Below, piece by piece: positions 12,858-13,911 of a stretch of DNA of 13,911 nucleotides (within the stretch, counting starts at the first letter, position 1; every line of letters begins with the position of its first letter). The position numbers and the translations under genes are program-made. The notes beneath the pieces are model-generated. The model worked only from the letters and a program-made list of their open reading frames with translations. It ran no database searches and was not told the DNA's origin. Origin of the DNA: Bacteroidota bacterium (GTDB lineage Bacteria > Bacteroidota > Bacteroidia > CAMBQF01); assembly GCA_027483285.1 (NCBI GenBank), contig JAIXUZ010000174.1:1-13911 (forward strand), in the 5' to 3' direction.

Positions 12858-13911
12858 ATGAAAAACCGTATTGAAGAGCTGGAAGAAAAAACCGCGCTGG
12901 CCCAGTTGGGTGGCGGGCAGGCACGTATTGATGCACAACACAAACGCGGCAAACTTACCGCCCGTGAGCGTATTGCCCTGCTTATGGACGAAGGCTCTTT
13001 TGAAGAAATTGGCGCCCTGGTTACCCACCGCAGCACCAACTTTGGCTTAGAAAAACAAAAGTTTTATGGCGATGGTGTGGTTACCGGCTACGGTACCGTG
13101 CATGGCCGTTTGGTATATGTCTTCTCTCAGGATTTTACGGTAGTAGGTGGCTCGTTAGCCGAAGCCCATGCCCAAAAAATTTGCCGCATTATGGACCTTG
13201 CCATGCAAAATGGCGCGCCTGTAATTGGCTTAAACGATAGCGGCGGTGCCCGTATACAAGAGGGTGTTGTTTCACTAGGTGGCTATGCCGATATTTTTTA
13301 CCGCAATACATTAGCTTCGGGGGTTATCCCGCAAATATCAGCCATTATGGGGCCTTGCGCCGGTGGCGCGGTTTACTCGCCTGCCATTACTGATTTTATT
13401 ATGATGGTGGAAAACACATCATACATGTTTGTTACCGGGCCTAACGTAGTTAAAACTGTAACGCACGAAGAGGTTAGCAGCGAAGACCTGGGTGGTGCAT
13501 CGGCCCACTCGGTAAAATCGGGTGTAACACATTTTGCCTGTGCAAACGAGGTTGAATTGATAAACAACCTGAAAGCCCTGCTTAGCTACGTACCACAAAA
13601 CTGCGAGGAAGAAGCCCCTGCCCTACCATATACACCGGGCAATGAAAAGCGCGAGAAGCTAAATACCATCATCCCCGAAAATGCAAACTCTCCTTATGAC
13701 ATCCGCGAAGTAATTGCCGAAGTGGTTGATGGCAGCGAGTTTTTAGAAGTACATAAAGATTACGCATCAAACATTGTGGTGGGGTTTGCCCGACTGGGTG
13801 GCCGCAGCATTGGTATTGTTGCCAACCAACCTGCTTATTTAGCCGGGGTGTTAGACATTAACGCATCTAAAAAAGGCGCTCGCTTTGTGCGCTTTTGCGA
13901 TTGCTTTAACA
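12858..13911 (+). CDS. Acyl-CoA carboxylase beta (carboxyltransferase) subunit, 5' part
   Basis: The reading frame is open from the ATG at 12858 to the window edge, giving 351 of the usual 510-520 residues. It is the biotin-dependent carboxyltransferase that moves CO2 from carboxybiotin to an acyl-CoA, in the propionyl-CoA carboxylase beta/methylmalonyl-CoA decarboxylase alpha (PccB/MmdA) family. Visible marks are KLTARERI (32-39), the FSQDFTVVGGSL segment (89-100), the first-crotonase-domain oxyanion motif SGGARIQEG (128-136) and GPCAGGAVYSP (165-175), and TGPNVVKTVTHEEV (193-206). The second crotonase-like domain starts near 290 and is cut off. PccB and MmdA cannot be told apart from this part; the partner biotin subunits are not in the window. 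Confidence 0.93.
   Translation, partial: MKNRIEELEEKTALAQLGGGQARIDAQHKRGKLTARERIALLMDEGSFEEIGALVTHRSTNFGLEKQKFYGDGVVTGYGTVHGRLVYVFSQDFTVVGGSLAEAHAQKICRIMDLAMQNGAPVIGLNDSGGARIQEGVVSLGGYADIFYRNTLASGVIPQISAIMGPCAGGAVYSPAITDFIMMVENTSYMFVTGPNVVKTVTHEEVSSEDLGGASAHSVKSGVTHFACANEVELINNLKALLSYVPQNCEEEAPALPYTPGNEKREKLNTIIPENANSPYDIREVIAEVVDGSEFLEVHKDYASNIVVGFARLGGRSIGIVANQPAYLAGVLDINASKKGARFVRFCDCFN

Overview
The window looks like ordinary chromosome of a member of the Bacteroidota, probably from the Chitinophagales or a nearby group. The evidence is type IX secretion C-terminal domains on two proteins, several exact copies of the Bacteroidota -7 promoter element (TAnnTTTG), few purine-rich ribosome binding sites, and a pdhA-pdhC pair with no pdhB between. 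There is no CRISPR array, tRNA, rRNA, transposase or phage gene.

Layout. 1-176 (-): first 58 codons of a topoisomerase IV subunit A. 177-470: a gene-free stretch packed with palindromes, an 8-bp tandem repeat and a promoter. 471-2803 (+): E1 alpha and E2 of pyruvate dehydrogenase, split by a GC-rich hairpin repeat and followed by a terminator. 2961-3578 (+): a DUF975-like membrane protein. 3737-4342 (+): a small type IX secreted protein. 4500-7525 (+): a tight three-gene transporter operon (lipoprotein adaptor, FtsX/LolC-type permease, LolD-type ATPase). 7528-8784 (-): a sterol desaturase/fatty acid hydroxylase family membrane enzyme, convergent with the ATPase and 2 bases from it. 8836-10116 (-): a seven-repeat beta-propeller protein with a type IX sorting domain. 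10258-12787 (+): a compact three-gene unit of a lipoprotein with a broken HExxH motif, a D-2-hydroxyacid dehydrogenase and a membrane-anchored protein built from hydrophobic-Pro-hydrophobic strand repeats. 12858 to the right edge (+): the first 351 codons of an acyl-CoA carboxylase beta (carboxyltransferase) subunit, which runs out of the window.

How the genes fit together. Pyruvate dehydrogenase makes acetyl-CoA and the carboxylase acts on short acyl-CoAs. Their promoters carry the same CYAATYAG-type 8-bp tandem repeat just upstream of the -7 box, which is either shared control or a dispersed repeat that tends to land there. The transporter operon resembles MacA plus LolCD but has no outer-membrane partner nearby.

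The most unusual material is the 10258-12787 unit, above all its third gene (12020-12787), whose periplasm-scale domain is almost entirely short strands punctuated by about 19 hydrophobic-Pro-hydrophobic triplets. I do not recognise this family. I found no clear defence or mobile system.
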